Program-made: the position numbers and the translations under genes
Shown here: positions 7,742 through 16,777 of the stretch, piece by piece
How the letters are laid out: every line of letters starts with the position of its first letter
How positions within the stretch are numbered: position 1 is the first letter of the stretch
Source: Streptomyces canus
GTDB lineage: Bacteria > Actinomycetota > Actinomycetes > Streptomycetales > Streptomycetaceae
Length of the DNA stretch: 64,000 nt
Assembly: GCF_030816965.1 (NCBI RefSeq)
Contig: NZ_JAUSYQ010000002.1
Span: 8,236,001-8,300,000 of the forward strand
Direction of reading: 5' to 3'
Notes under the pieces: model-generated
What the model saw: only the letters and a program-made list of their open reading frames with translations
What the model was told of the DNA's origin: nothing
Database searches by the model: none

Positions 7742-7753
7742 AGAACGTGTTCT
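7742..7753. promoter_or_regulatory. Perfect palindrome AGAACGTGTTCT upstream of the secreted peptidase
   Basis: A 5-2-5 inverted repeat about 80 bp before the peptidase start, in the short gap after the radical SAM gene. It resembles an operator half-way to an SOS box, but the GAAC/GTTC arms are two bases apart rather than four, so LexA binding is not expected. Confidence 0.25.
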
Positions 7754-7798
7754 GACAATACTTGACCCGATTGGGCCGTCCGATGCGCTCGAACGCTC

Positions 7799-8836
7799 TC
7801 AGATCAACGTGAGTTGGGTAGGTTCGGGCATCGGCTCGACCTCGGGCTCCGGCTCCCGGATCCGTCGTGGCATCCCCGCGGCCGCGGGACCGATGCCGTA
7901 CTCCTGGGCCAGCTCGTGTACCTGACGGGTGATCCGGCGCTGGTACCACTTCGGAGCGTAGGCGCCGTCCGCGTAGAGCCGCTCGTAACGGCGTACCAGA
8001 TACGGGTGCTCCCGGTTCAGCCAGGCCATGAACCACTCCCTGGCGCCCGGCCGCAGATGCAGCACCAGCGGGGTGACCGACGTGGCCCCCGCGGCGGCGA
8101 TCGCGCGCACGGTGGCCCGCAGCTGTGCCGGCCGGTCGCTCAGGAACGGGATCACCGGCGCCATCAGCACCCCGCACCCGATCCCGTGCTCGCCCAGTGT
8201 CCGTACGACGTCCAGGCGCCGCTCCGGAGCCGGGGTGCCCGGCTCGACGGTGCGCCACAGCTCGGGGTCGGTGAAGCCGACCGACACGGAGATCCCGACG
8301 TCCGTCACCTCGGCGGCCTGCGTGAGGAGGTCGAGGTCCCGCAGGATCAGCGTGCCTTTCGTCAGGATCGAGAAGGGGTTCGCGTGATCGCGCAGGGCGG
8401 AGAGGATGCCCGGCATCAGGCGGTAGCGGCCCTCCGCGCGCTGGTAGCAGTCGACGTTGGTGCCCATCGCTATGTGGTCGGCCGCCCAGCGGCGCGAGCC
8501 CAGCTGGCGGCGCAGCAGCTCGGGGGCGTTCACCTTGACCACGATCTGCGAGTCGAAGCCGAGACCGGTGTCGAGGTCGAGATAGCTGTGGGTCTTGCGG
8601 GCGAAGCAGTACACGCACGCGTGCGTGCAGCCCCGGTAGGGGTTGACCGTCCACTCGAAAGGCATGCGGGAGGCGCCCGGCACCCGGTTGATGATCGAGC
8701 GGGCCCGGATCTCGTGGAACGTGATCCCGGCGAACTCGGGCGTGTCGAAGGTACGGCTGACCACCGCGTCGGCGCCGAACAGGGCGGCGTCGGCCCGTCC
8801 GTGTTCGGCGGACTCGGTGAGGTTCTCCCAGCGCAT
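7799..8836 (-). CDS. Radical SAM protein, Rv2578c family (spore photoproduct lyase-like)
   Basis: A 345-residue radical S-adenosylmethionine enzyme. The 4Fe-4S cysteines are in RGCTHACVYCFARK (CX3CX2C, about residue 70). SAM-binding strands follow (ILTKGTLILRDLDLL; ISVSVGFTDPELW). The family (Rv2578c-like) is related to spore photoproduct lyase, and its members are suspected of DNA repair; the exact reaction is unknown. The start ATG follows GAGGAGG by six bases. An SOS-box-like sequence 31 bp upstream supports DNA-damage control. It overlaps nothing and is divergent from an SRPBCC gene. Confidence 0.85.
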   Translation of the reverse strand: MRWENLTESAEHGRADAALFGADAVVSRTFDTPEFAGITFHEIRARSIINRVPGASRMPFEWTVNPYRGCTHACVYCFARKTHSYLDLDTGLGFDSQIVVKVNAPELLRRQLGSRRWAADHIAMGTNVDCYQRAEGRYRLMPGILSALRDHANPFSILTKGTLILRDLDLLTQAAEVTDVGISVSVGFTDPELWRTVEPGTPAPERRLDVVRTLGEHGIGCGVLMAPVIPFLSDRPAQLRATVRAIAAAGATSVTPLVLHLRPGAREWFMAWLNREHPYLVRRYERLYADGAYAPKWYQRRITRQVHELAQEYGIGPAAAGMPRRIREPEPEVEPMPEPTQLTLI

Positions 8837-8866
8837 GAGGCCTCCTCGGTAGCACTGCCCCTCGAG

Positions 8867-8882
8867 TGAAACACTTGTTCGA
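8867..8882 (-). promoter_or_regulatory. Probable LexA (SOS) box of the radical SAM gene
   Basis: On the minus strand TCGAACAAGTGTTTCA fits the actinobacterial SOS box CGAACrnryGTTyG at all but the last base of the core. It lies 31 bp upstream of the radical SAM start, where a repressor would block transcription. I recall the mycobacterial homologue Rv2578c being listed in the LexA regulon, which would agree. Confidence 0.55.
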
Positions 8883-8971
8883 ATTACTGTGCAACCCCCG
8901 ATTTGGGTGCCCGTGGGCGCGGGTGGTTGGCTTGCTCCGACCCCGAGAACTTGAAGTCCTGGAGGAAGTCG

Positions 8972-9415
8972 ATGGCGCAGGTCGAGGCCACTACGGAGCG
9001 GATCGTCGCGGCGGACGCGGAGAAGGTGTTCGACGCCGTCGCCGACTACAGCGGCACGCGCGGAAAGGTGCTCCCCGAGCAGTTCAGCGAGTACGAGGTG
9101 CGCGAGGGCGGTGACGGCGAGGGCACCCTCGTCCACTGGAAGCTCCAGGCCACCAGCAAGCGCGTGCGCGACTGCCTCCTGGAGGTCACCGAACCCACCG
9201 ACGGCGAGCTCGTCGAGAAGGACCGCAACTCCTCCATGGTCACCACCTGGCGGGTCACCCCGGCCGGTGAGGGCAGGTCCCGGGTCGTCGTGACCACCAC
9301 CTGGGACGGCGCCGGCGGCATCGGCGGCTTCTTCGAGAGGACCTTCGCACCCAAGGGCCTCGGCCGGATCTACGACTCCCTCCTCGGCCGGCTCGCCACC
9401 GAGGTCGAGAAGTAA
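8972..9415 (+). CDS. SRPBCC-family protein
   Basis: A 147-residue START/SRPBCC-fold protein (polyketide cyclase/dehydrase type) with a predicted hydrophobic ligand cavity. It begins MAQVEATTERIVAADAEKVF, the usual first strand and helix, then has ESTHW-like strands (GTLVHWKLQATSKRVRDCLL) and the long C-terminal helix (GLGRIYDSLLGRLATEVEK). The ATG has CTGGAGG eight bases upstream. Divergent from the radical SAM gene. Ligand and role are unknown. A 7-bp stem (9442-9459) follows and may terminate it. Confidence 0.8.
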   Translation: MAQVEATTERIVAADAEKVFDAVADYSGTRGKVLPEQFSEYEVREGGDGEGTLVHWKLQATSKRVRDCLLEVTEPTDGELVEKDRNSSMVTTWRVTPAGEGRSRVVVTTTWDGAGGIGGFFERTFAPKGLGRIYDSLLGRLATEVEK

Positions 9416-9441
9416 GTCCCCGGCGCTCGGCGGATGTTGAT

Positions 9442-9459
9442 CTCGATCACCGGATCGAG
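9442..9459 (+). terminator. Small hairpin after the SRPBCC gene
   Basis: CTCGATC and GATCGAG form a perfect 7-bp stem with a 4-nt loop, 26 bp after the SRPBCC stop. It could equally be an operator for the MFS gene that starts 104 bp later. Confidence 0.35.
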
Positions 9460-9563
9460 TGGATCTCCGCAGGGCCCCTTGGTGTGTCGTAACTCGTCGC
9501 GCTTGTTCGCAGTTGTCGCTCAAAGCGGGAATTGCGTGACAGGCGCGACGAGGGGAGCGAGAC

Positions 9564-11939
9564 GTGGGCGTGACGACTCCGGTGCACGAGGAACGGGTCG
9601 CAGCGCCACCCGGGCCGCCCGCCCTGCCCGTCGAACTCGGCCCGCGCCGGGTGCGGTTGGTCTTCTTCGGGCTGATGCTCGCGCTGCTCCTCGCCGCGCT
9701 GGAGCAGATGATCGTCGCCACCGCGCTCCCGAAGATCGTCGGTGAGCTGCACGGCCTGGACCGGATGTCCTGGGCGATCACCGCCTACCTGCTCACCGCC
9801 ACGATCGGACTGCCGGTCTACGGCAAGCTCGGCGACCTGCTCGGCCGCAAGGGCGTCTTCCAGTTCGCGATCGTCGTGTTCGTCGCCGGCTCCGCGCTCG
9901 CCGGACGGGCCGGGACCATGGACCAGCTGATCGTCTTCCGCGCGGTCCAGGGTGTCGGCGCGGGCGGTCTCATGATCGGTGTGCAGGCGATCATCGCCGA
10001 CATCGTGCCGCCCCGGCGGCGCGGCCGCTTCATGGGCCTGATCGGCGCCGCCTTCGGACTGGCCTCCGTCGCGGGCCCGCTGCTCGGCGGCTACTTCACG
10101 GACCACCTCTCCTGGCGGTGGTGCTTCTACATCAACGTGCCCTTCGGTCTGCTGACCCTGGCCGTCGTCACCGCCGTACTGAAGCTTCCCAAGCCCCGGG
10201 TCAAACCCCGGCTCGACATCCTCGGCACCCTCCTGCTCGCCGCCGCCTCCACCTGTCTGGTGCTGCTGACCAGTTGGGGCGGGACCGAGTACGCCTGGGA
10301 CTCACGGGTCGTCCTCGGACTCGGCGCCGGGGCCGCCGTCTCCGCGGTGCTCTTCCTCGTCGCCGAGCACTTCGCCGCCGAACCCCTCATGCCGCTGAGG
10401 CTGTTCAGGGACTCCGTCTTCAACGTGACCGGTCTGGTGGGCCTGGTGATCGGCGTCGCGCTCTTCGGGACGGCGAGCTATCTGCCGACCTTCCTCCAGA
10501 TGGTCGACGGGGCGAGCGCCACCGAGTCCGGGCTGCTGATGCTGCCCATGATGGCCGGGATCGTCGGCGCCTCCATCGTCTCCGGGCAGCTCATCAGCCA
10601 CACCGGTCGCTACCGGATCTGGCCGATCCTCGGCAGCGCCCTCTCCGTCGTGGGCATGTGGCTGCTGTCCCGTCTCGAGGTCGACACGCCCCGGCTGCAC
10701 TACAGCGTCTGGATGGCCGTCCTCGGCGCCGGGATCGGCATGGTCATGCCGGTGCTGATCCTCGCCGTGCAGAACTCCGTCCGCCCCGCCGACCTCGGCA
10801 CCGCCACGAGCGCCAACAACTACTTCCGGCAGATCGGCGGAAGCGTCGGAGCGGCGATTTTCGGCACGCTCTTCACCGACCGGCTCGCCCACGCGCTCAC
10901 CGAGCGACTGCCGACCGGGGCCGGGCTGCCCGACCCCGGGTCCATCACCCCGCAGCTCGTCCACACCCTGCCCCCGGAGCTCCGCGACGGCTACATCCGG
11001 GCCTACGCCGACGCCATGCCGAGGATCTTCCTCTACCTCGTGCCGGTGCTCGTCCTCGGCCTGCTCATCGCCTTCTTCCTCCAGGAGAAACCGCTGGTGA
11101 CCCACGACGCCCCCGAGACGGCGACCGCGCCGGTGAACGCCACGCTCCCGCAAGCCGGTCCGTCGTACACCGACACCGCCGGGGCGGCCCCCGTCCACGG
11201 CACGGTGCAGCACTGCGACGGCACCGTCCTGCCGCGGGCCGCGCTCACGCTCATCGACGTGGCCGGAGCACAGATCGGACGCGGTGTCAGCGGTGAGGAC
11301 GGGAGGTACGCGCTGCCGACGCCCGGACCGGGGGCGTACGTGCTCATCGCCGCCGCGGGCGGTCACCAGCCGCAGGCCGTCTCCGTGACCGTCGGCGAAC
11401 GTCCCGTCGAACTGGACATCGTCCTCGGCGGCGCCGGACGGCTCGCGGGCCGTGTGCGGACCGCCGACGGCACGCCCGTGCGGTACGCCGCCGTCACCCT
11501 CACCGATGTGCACGGCGAGGTCGTGGCCACCACCCGCAGCGGAGACGAGGGCGGCTACGCCGTCACCGAACTGGTCGCCGGGGAGTACACCCTCGCCGCC
11601 AGTGCGCCCGCGTTCCGCCCCGCGGCGCTCCCCGTCAGCGTCCAGGCCTCCCGGGAGACCCGCCAGGACGTCGAACTCGCGGGCGGCGCGGTGCTGCGCG
11701 GCACCGTGCGCGCCGGTGGCGGACGGTCCGTCGAGGACGCGCGCGTGACGCTCCTGGACGTGGCCGGCAACGTCGTGGACACCCTCACGACCGGCCCCGA
11801 CGGCGCCTTCCGTTTCGTCGACCTGTCCGGCGGCGAGTACACCGTCATCGCCGCCGGCTACCCGCCGGTCGCCACCGTCCTCCAGGTGGCCGGAGGCGGC
11901 CGTACGGAGCGGGATCTCCAGCTCGAACACGCGAACTGA
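9564..11939 (+). CDS. MFS drug exporter (DHA2, 14-TM) fused to three beta-sandwich repeats
   Basis: A 791-residue proton-driven exporter of the EmrB/QacA type. About residues 30-520 hold 14 membrane segments, with motif A as [14 protein letters not shown] and motif C-like [20 protein letters not shown]. After a short linker, residues 543-791 form three units of about 80 residues (starting [30 protein letters not shown]). Each has a GxV..G.P(V/L)..A.VTL.D..G pattern and a [13 protein letters not shown] core typical of carboxypeptidase regulatory-like/CNA-B folds. The repeats should lie on one membrane face; the last transmembrane helix determines which. The GTG start follows GAGGGGAG by six bases. 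The substrate is unknown, and a PP2C remnant begins two bases after the stop. Confidence 0.88.
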   Translation: MGVTTPVHEERVAAPPGPPALPVELGPRRVRLVFFGLMLALLLAALEQMIVATALPKIVGELHGLDRMSWAITAYLLTATIGLPVYGKLGDLLGRKGVFQFAIVVFVAGSALAGRAGTMDQLIVFRAVQGVGAGGLMIGVQAIIADIVPPRRRGRFMGLIGAAFGLASVAGPLLGGYFTDHLSWRWCFYINVPFGLLTLAVVTAVLKLPKPRVKPRLDILGTLLLAAASTCLVLLTSWGGTEYAWDSRVVLGLGAGAAVSAVLFLVAEHFAAEPLMPLRLFRDSVFNVTGLVGLVIGVALFGTASYLPTFLQMVDGASATESGLLMLPMMAGIVGASIVSGQLISHTGRYRIWPILGSALSVVGMWLLSRLEVDTPRLHYSVWMAVLGAGIGMVMPVLILAVQNSVRPADLGTATSANNYFRQIGGSVGAAIFGTLFTDRLAHALTERLPTGAGLPDPGSITPQLVHTLPPELRDGYIRAYADAMPRIFLYLVPVLVLGLLIAFFLQEKPLVTHDAPETATAPVNATLPQAGPSYTDTAGAAPVHGTVQHCDGTVLPRAALTLIDVAGAQIGRGVSGEDGRYALPTPGPGAYVLIAAAGGHQPQAVSVTVGERPVELDIVLGGAGRLAGRVRTADGTPVRYAAVTLTDVHGEVVATTRSGDEGGYAVTELVAGEYTLAASAPAFRPAALPVSVQASRETRQDVELAGGAVLRGTVRAGGGRSVEDARVTLLDVAGNVVDTLTTGPDGAFRFVDLSGGEYTVIAAGYPPVATVLQVAGGGRTERDLQLEHAN

Positions 11940-11941
11940 CG

Positions 11942-12623
11942 GTGTGTCAGGATGAGGGTGTGCCGGTGCTGTCCGGTCCGGTCCCATTCCGCGTGGCGCC
12001 CGGTGACCGGCTGCTGATGTGTACCGACGGGCTGGTGGAGGTGCGGGGCCAGGACGTCGGGGTGGGTCTCGCGACGCTCACCGAGTCCGCCGCCCATCCG
12101 GCCGCGTCCATGGACGACGCCTGCCATCATCCGCGCGCTCAACACACGCGGCGGCCGCAAGGACGACGTGGCGCTGCTCATGGCCCGGCTGGGCGGCATC
12201 GAGCCGGACGACGTGGCCGAGTGGCGGATCTCCCTGGATCCGGTCGAAGGGGGGCGGGCCCGCGCGGTGGTGCGGGAACAGCTTCACGTGAGGCTGGCCG
12301 ACGGCGCCGAGCTCATGGTGAGCGAGCTGGTGACCAACGTCGTGCGGCACTCCCACCGCCGTCCCGTCGAGCTGCGGCTCGTGCGGGGGGACTGCCTGCT
12401 GTGCGAGGTGGACGACGACCATGATCTGCCGAACCTGTTGAGCGCCGGGCCCACCGATGAGCACGGGCGGGGACTCAGGGTGGTCAGTACGCTTGCGGGC
12501 GCGGTCGCTCGAACTGGCAGTGAAGGAATGCGCCATGCGCTTGTCCGCGTAACCTCGGCGCGATACACCGTACTGGCCTGTCAGCTTTGGCGGGTTGTGT
12601 TCGCATCGGGGAGTTGGGCATGA
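11942..12623 (+). pseudogene. Remnant of a PP2C phosphatase/HATPase regulatory protein
   Basis: Two frames together encode the end of a streptomycete SpoIIE-type phosphatase and an RsbW-like kinase domain. Frame 1 reads PGDRLLMCTDGLVEVRGQD and SAAHPAASMDDAC. After about 12126 the homology continues in another frame as IIRALNTRGGRKDDVALLMA, then EWRISLD, SELVTNVVRHSHRRPVELRL (HATPase N box) and DEHGRGLRVVST (G box). The break is what loss of five bases in a coding sequence such as GACGCC would give. The PAS/GAF and most of the PP2C domain are missing upstream, and the final HATPase strand is replaced by unrelated sequence. A product is improbable. Its last frame ends in ATGA with the methyltransferase start. 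Confidence 0.75.
12541..12569 (+). promoter_or_regulatory. Possible promoter of the methyltransferase
   Basis: TTGTCC (12541-12546), 17 bases, then TACACC (12564-12569), about 50 bp before the methyltransferase start and within the decayed end of the PP2C/HATPase remnant. Motif-only and weak at the -10. Confidence 0.3.
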
Positions 12624-13345
12624 GCGTGAGCGGTCGGTACCGGGAGTCCTGGGAGGGGTTCTGGCGGGAGGCCCCGGGACGGCAGGGGGCCGTGTTCTGG
12701 GATGCGGAGCCGGTGTTGACCTCCGGAGTCCATCTCGCCCACTTCGAGCCGCTCCTGGTCGATCCCGGGCTGCCACTCGTGGACCTGGGCTGCGGGAACG
12801 GCACCCAGAGCCGTTTCCTCGCCGCCCACTTCACCCAGGTGATCGGCGTCGACCTGTCCGCCGCCGCCCTCGATCGCGCCCGCGACGCCGACCCCGACGA
12901 GCAGGTGACGTACCGGCTGCTGGACGCCTCCGACAAGGACGAGCCGGAGAACCTGCACGCCGAACTCGGGGACGCCAACGTCTACATGCGGGGCGTGCTG
13001 CACCAGGCCGCGCCCGAGGACCGGCAGCAGATGGTCGACGGGATCGCCACGCTCGTCGGGGAACGCGGCCGGGCCTTCCTCGTCGAGCTCTCCGAGGCTG
13101 CCAAGGCCGCCCTCGTGGGCCTCGCGCAGAGCCCCGACGGGCCGCCCGCCAAGCTGGCGCCCATCTTCGCGCACGGCATCGCCCCTGGTGAGGTGGCCGA
13201 CGAGGCGGTGCCCGTGTACCTCGGGGCGGCCGGGCTGACGATCGTGGCCAGCGGTGACCTGCCGCTCGTCACCACCGAGTACCGGTCCGACGGCACCCGG
13301 ATCGAGCTGCCGTCGAAGTGGTGGGCGGTGGGACGCACCGCCTGA
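12620..13345 (+). CDS. Class I SAM-dependent methyltransferase
   Basis: A 241-residue Rossmann-fold methyltransferase. Motif I is LVDLGCGNGTQSRFLA, motif II/acidic loop is VIGVDLSAAALDRARDA, and motif IV-like is DANVYMRGVLHQA. The N-terminal YRESWEGFWREAPG matches a thiopurine/TPMT-like or general class I group. The substrate cannot be inferred. The start ATG has GGGGAG seven bases upstream and overlaps the stop of the degenerate frame before it by four bases. The next gene on the other strand, an acyltransferase, is broken. Confidence 0.82.
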   Translation: MSVSGRYRESWEGFWREAPGRQGAVFWDAEPVLTSGVHLAHFEPLLVDPGLPLVDLGCGNGTQSRFLAAHFTQVIGVDLSAAALDRARDADPDEQVTYRLLDASDKDEPENLHAELGDANVYMRGVLHQAAPEDRQQMVDGIATLVGERGRAFLVELSEAAKAALVGLAQSPDGPPAKLAPIFAHGIAPGEVADEAVPVYLGAAGLTIVASGDLPLVTTEYRSDGTRIELPSKWWAVGRTA

Positions 13346-13379
13346 CGACCCGGGTTGACCTCTTCCCTGGAGGCAGGCC

Positions 13380-14495
13380 TTACCGGCGCACCTGGGCCGG
13401 CACCGCGCCCGTGCCGGGCGAGGTCTTCCGGAACGCCCACTCCATCCTCGGCTCCATCACGCACCGGAAGACCCGCCGCACGGGCGCGGTGCACAGCGCG
13501 GTCACCACCACGGCGGCGACGACGGTCACGGCGATCTCGCCGAGCGGCGTGTGCGGCCAGTGGTGGCCGGCCCAGTCGAAGTGGTTGCCGGCCTGGACGA
13601 CGAAACCGTGCAGCAGGTAGCCGTAGAGCGTGCCCGCGCCCAGTGCCGTGAACCACATCCGGCGGCCGGGCACCCAGGACAGGAAGCAGGCGACCAGGAC
13701 GAGCGAGCAGCCGAAGAGGGCCGGCGTCATCAACGGCCCGTACCAGGCGGGCACACCGAAGTCCTCGGCGGCGTCGCGGTGGAAGAACCAGGCGTAGTCC
13801 ATGCGCGGGACCGCCCAGTACGAGAACACCACCGCGGCCGCGAAGACCGGTACCGCGAGGAGGCGCACCCGCCACTGCCGTACCAGCGAGAAGTGCGCGG
13901 GGCGCAGGCACAGGCCGAGCACGAAGTACGGCAGGAACTGCAGGGTGCGCTGGAGGTCGAGGTCGTCGCCGATGGACGGGCTCAGGGTGGCTAGCGCGGC
14001 GATGGTCAGGGCGATCGGCAGCGGCCACCGCACGCTCCGCCAGATCGGGGTGGTCAGCCGCCAGATGAACAGGGCGGCCAGGAACCACGTCAGGTACAGC
14101 GGGTTCAGGAGGCTGATCTCACGGTCCGGGACACCGTCGGACCACCGGGTGAAATAGGTGTACGCCGTCTCGAACACGACATAAGGGACGACGACCCCGG
14201 TGACCAGTCGCCTGATCTTCGCCGGGCTCGCGTCGAAGGAGCGGGAGAAGTAGCCCGAGACGATGATGAACGCCGGCATGTGGAAGGCGTAGACGATCGT
14301 GTAGAGCGCGGTGACGCTACGGCTGCCGGAGCGCAGCGGCTCTCAGGCGTGCCCCATGGCCACCAGCACGATCGCGAGGTACTTGGCGTTGTCGAAGAAC
14401 GCGTCGCGCTGCTTCGGGCGTCCGGGCGGGTTCCCCGGCGCGCTGGTCGCCGTCGTCCGTCGTGCCGACTGTACGGGCTGTGCGGTGTCGCTCAC
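13380..14495 (-). pseudogene. Acyltransferase-3 membrane protein interrupted by an in-frame TGA
   Basis: Membrane acyltransferase of the OafA/fucose-4-O-acetylase type. The full frame would start at GTG 14495 (VSDTAQPVQSARR) and run 371 codons. RDAFFDNAKYLAIVLVAMGH is followed by A, then TGA (14345-14343, codon 51) where the family has Trp, then EPLRSGSRSVTALYTIVYAF and HMPAFIIVSGYFSRSFDA. Reading frame and homology continue unbroken on both sides, so a single TGG-to-TGA change explains it. The downstream part has about eight membrane helices and could initiate at ATG 14279, but it would lack the N-terminal catalytic histidine helix. Either a true pseudogene or a base error. Confidence 0.8.
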
Positions 14496-14642
14496 GCTTC
14501 TCCCTGTCCGTCACCTGTGGAACCCGCGAGGGAGGATACGCGTCTTCCAGGAAATGCCTGTGCGGCGGGGTGGAGCGGCACATGGGCTCGTCTCACCACC
14601 TGCGGGCGACGCAAACCTCCGCGACGCGTAACGTGGCGGACC

Positions 14643-15476
14643 ATGAAGATCCTGATCAGCGCCGACATGGAGGGCGCGACCGGAGTGACCTGGCCGGCCG
14701 ACGTGCTGCCGGGCACACCGCAGTGGGAGCGGTGCCGGTCGATGTTCACCTCGGACGTGAACGCCGCCGTGCTGGGCTTCTTCGACGGGGGCGCCGACGA
14801 GGTACTCGTCAACGAGGCCCACTGGACCATGCGCAACCTGCTCCTGGAACAGCTCGACGAGCGGGCGCAGATGCTCACCGGCCGGCACAAGTCGCTCTCC
14901 ATGGTCGAGGGCGTCCAGCACGGCGACGTCGACGGCATCGCGTTCCTCGGCTACCACGCGGGCGCGGGCCAGGAGGGCGTGCTCGCCCACACCTACCTCG
15001 CCAACTCCATCACCGGGGTGTGGCTGAACGACGTGCCCGCGAGCGAGGGACATCTCAACGCGCACGTGGTCGCCGAGTACGGCGTCCCCGTCGTCCTCGT
15101 CACCGGCGACGACGTGGCCTGCGAGGACGCGCTCGGCTACGCCCCCGGGGCGCTGAAGGTCGCGGTCAAGGACCATGTCTCGCGTTACGCGGCCGTGTGC
15201 CGCACGCCGACCCGCACGGCCGCCGACATCCGGGCCGCCGCCAAGGAGGCCGCACAGCTGGCGATCCGTCAGGAAGCCGTACAGGCGGGGCCGTTCACCA
15301 TCGCGGTCGAGTTCGACGCCGAGCACCTCGCCATGGCCGCCACCGTGGTGCCGGGCGTGCAGCGGATCGGGACACGGAGGGTGGCGTACACGAACGAGAC
15401 CATGTACGCGGGAATCCGTACCTTCAAGGCGGTCACCACCATCGTCTCGGCCGCCGTGGAGGAGCAGTATGGCTGA
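14643..15476 (+). CDS. D-aminopeptidase, DppA (M55) family
   Basis: Zinc-dependent D-aminopeptidase, 277 residues, releasing N-terminal D-amino acids (D-Ala in B. subtilis DppA). MKILISADMEGATGV opens the protein. Asp8, Glu10 and His60 (VNEAHW) fall at the same numbers as the zinc ligands I recall for DppA, with GYHAG (His105) and SEGHLNA (Glu135) close to the remaining ligands. There is no Shine-Dalgarno sequence; TAACGT eight bases before the ATG suggests a leaderless start. It opens an operon with three more peptidases: the next gene starts eight bases before this stop. Cytoplasmic; probably acts on peptidoglycan-derived or other D-peptides. Confidence 0.88.
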   Translation: MKILISADMEGATGVTWPADVLPGTPQWERCRSMFTSDVNAAVLGFFDGGADEVLVNEAHWTMRNLLLEQLDERAQMLTGRHKSLSMVEGVQHGDVDGIAFLGYHAGAGQEGVLAHTYLANSITGVWLNDVPASEGHLNAHVVAEYGVPVVLVTGDDVACEDALGYAPGALKVAVKDHVSRYAAVCRTPTRTAADIRAAAKEAAQLAIRQEAVQAGPFTIAVEFDAEHLAMAATVVPGVQRIGTRRVAYTNETMYAGIRTFKAVTTIVSAAVEEQYG

Positions 15477-16773
15477 CCAGCAGGCACTGGACGAGGTCGT
15501 CCGGTTCACCTCCGACCTCATCCGCATCGACACCACCAACCGGGGCGGCGGCGACTGCCAGGAGCGCCCCGCCGCCGAGTACGCGGCCGAGCAGCTGGCC
15601 GGGGCGGGCCTTCAGCCCCTGATGCTGGAGCGCACCAAGGGCCGTACGAACGTCGTCGCCCGCGTCGAGGGCAGCGACCCGTCGGCGGACGCGCTGCTCG
15701 TCCACGGCCATCTGGACGTCGTGCCCGCCGAGGCCGCCGACTGGAGCGTTCACCCCTTCTCGGGTGAGATCCGCGACGGGGTCGTCTGGGGGCGTGGCGC
15801 GGTCGACATGAAAAACATGGACGCCATGATCCTGGCCGTGGTGCGGGGCTGGGCCCGGCAGGGCATACGGCCCCGGCGGGACCTCGTGATCGCGTTCACC
15901 GCCGACGAGGAGGCCAGTGCCGTGGACGGCTCCGGGTTCCTCGCCGACGAGCAACCGGAGCTCTTCGAGGGGTGCACGGAGGGGATCAGCGAGTCCGGGG
16001 CGTTCACCTTCCACGACGGCGCCGGGCGGGAGATCTACCCCATCGCCGCGGGGGAGCGCGGCACAGGCTGGCTGAAGCTCACCGCGCGCGGCCGGGCCGG
16101 GCACGGCTCCAAGGTCAACAAGGAGAACGCCGTCACCCGGCTCGCCGCCGCCGTCACCCGCATCGGCGAGCACGAGTGGCCGCTGCGGATCACCCCGACC
16201 GTCCGCGCGGCCCTCGCCGAACTCGCCGCGCTCTACGGCATCGAGACGGACCTCACCGACGTGGACCGGCTGCTGGAGAAGCTGGGCCCCGCCGCCAAGC
16301 TGGTCGAGGCGACCGTCCGCAACAGCGCCAACCCGACCATGCTGGAGGCCGGTTACAAGCTCAACGTGATCCCGGGGGAGGCCGTGGCCTACGTCGACGG
16401 CCGCTATCTGCCCGGCGGCGAGGACGAGTTCCGGGCGACTCTCGACCTGCTCACCGGCCCCGACGTGGACTGGGAGTTCAGTCATCGCGAGGTCGCCCTC
16501 CAGGCACCGGTCGACTCGCCGACGTACGCCAACATGCGTGCCGCCGTCGAGGAGTTCGCGCCGGAGGGGCACGTGGTGCCGTACTGCATGTCCGGCGGCA
16601 CCGACGCCAAGCAGTTCTCCCGCCTCGGCATCACCGGGTACGGGTTCGCGCCCCTGAAGCTCCCGGAGGGCTTCGACTACCAGGCCCTGTTCCACGGGGT
16701 CGACGAGCGCGTCCCCGTCGAGGCGCTGCACTTCGGCGTGCGGGTACTCGACCGCTTCCTGCGAACGGCCTGA
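15469..16773 (+). CDS. M20/M25/M40-family metallopeptidase
   Basis: Dinuclear-zinc peptidase or deacylase, 434 residues. Ligands are visible in LLVHGHLDVVPA (His), VDMKNMDAMI (bridging Asp), FTADEEASA (catalytic Glu and ligand Glu) and the C-terminal LFHGVDERV (His). The dimerisation domain lies at about residues 195-325, beginning GRAGHGSKVNKENAV. It begins inside the 3' end of the D-aminopeptidase gene (8-nt overlap, ATG within ...CAGTATGGCTGA), so translation is coupled. It is probably the second step of a peptide-degradation series; exact substrate unknown. Confidence 0.9.
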   Translation: MADQQALDEVVRFTSDLIRIDTTNRGGGDCQERPAAEYAAEQLAGAGLQPLMLERTKGRTNVVARVEGSDPSADALLVHGHLDVVPAEAADWSVHPFSGEIRDGVVWGRGAVDMKNMDAMILAVVRGWARQGIRPRRDLVIAFTADEEASAVDGSGFLADEQPELFEGCTEGISESGAFTFHDGAGREIYPIAAGERGTGWLKLTARGRAGHGSKVNKENAVTRLAAAVTRIGEHEWPLRITPTVRAALAELAALYGIETDLTDVDRLLEKLGPAAKLVEATVRNSANPTMLEAGYKLNVIPGEAVAYVDGRYLPGGEDEFRATLDLLTGPDVDWEFSHREVALQAPVDSPTYANMRAAVEEFAPEGHVVPYCMSGGTDAKQFSRLGITGYGFAPLKLPEGFDYQALFHGVDERVPVEALHFGVRVLDRFLRTA

Positions 16774-16777
16774 GCAC

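Noticed and set aside
7742..7753. SOS box upstream of the secreted peptidase
   Set aside because: Arms GAAC/GTTC are two rather than four bases apart, and the gene has no DNA-repair link.
5735..7765. 676-codon plus-strand frame opposite the RidA and secreted peptidase genes
   Set aside because: Composition and lack of motifs mark it as an antisense shadow.
14343..14345. TGA in the acyltransferase gene as a selenocysteine codon
   Set aside because: The family has Trp here, and no SECIS-like hairpin or selenoprotein context is visible.
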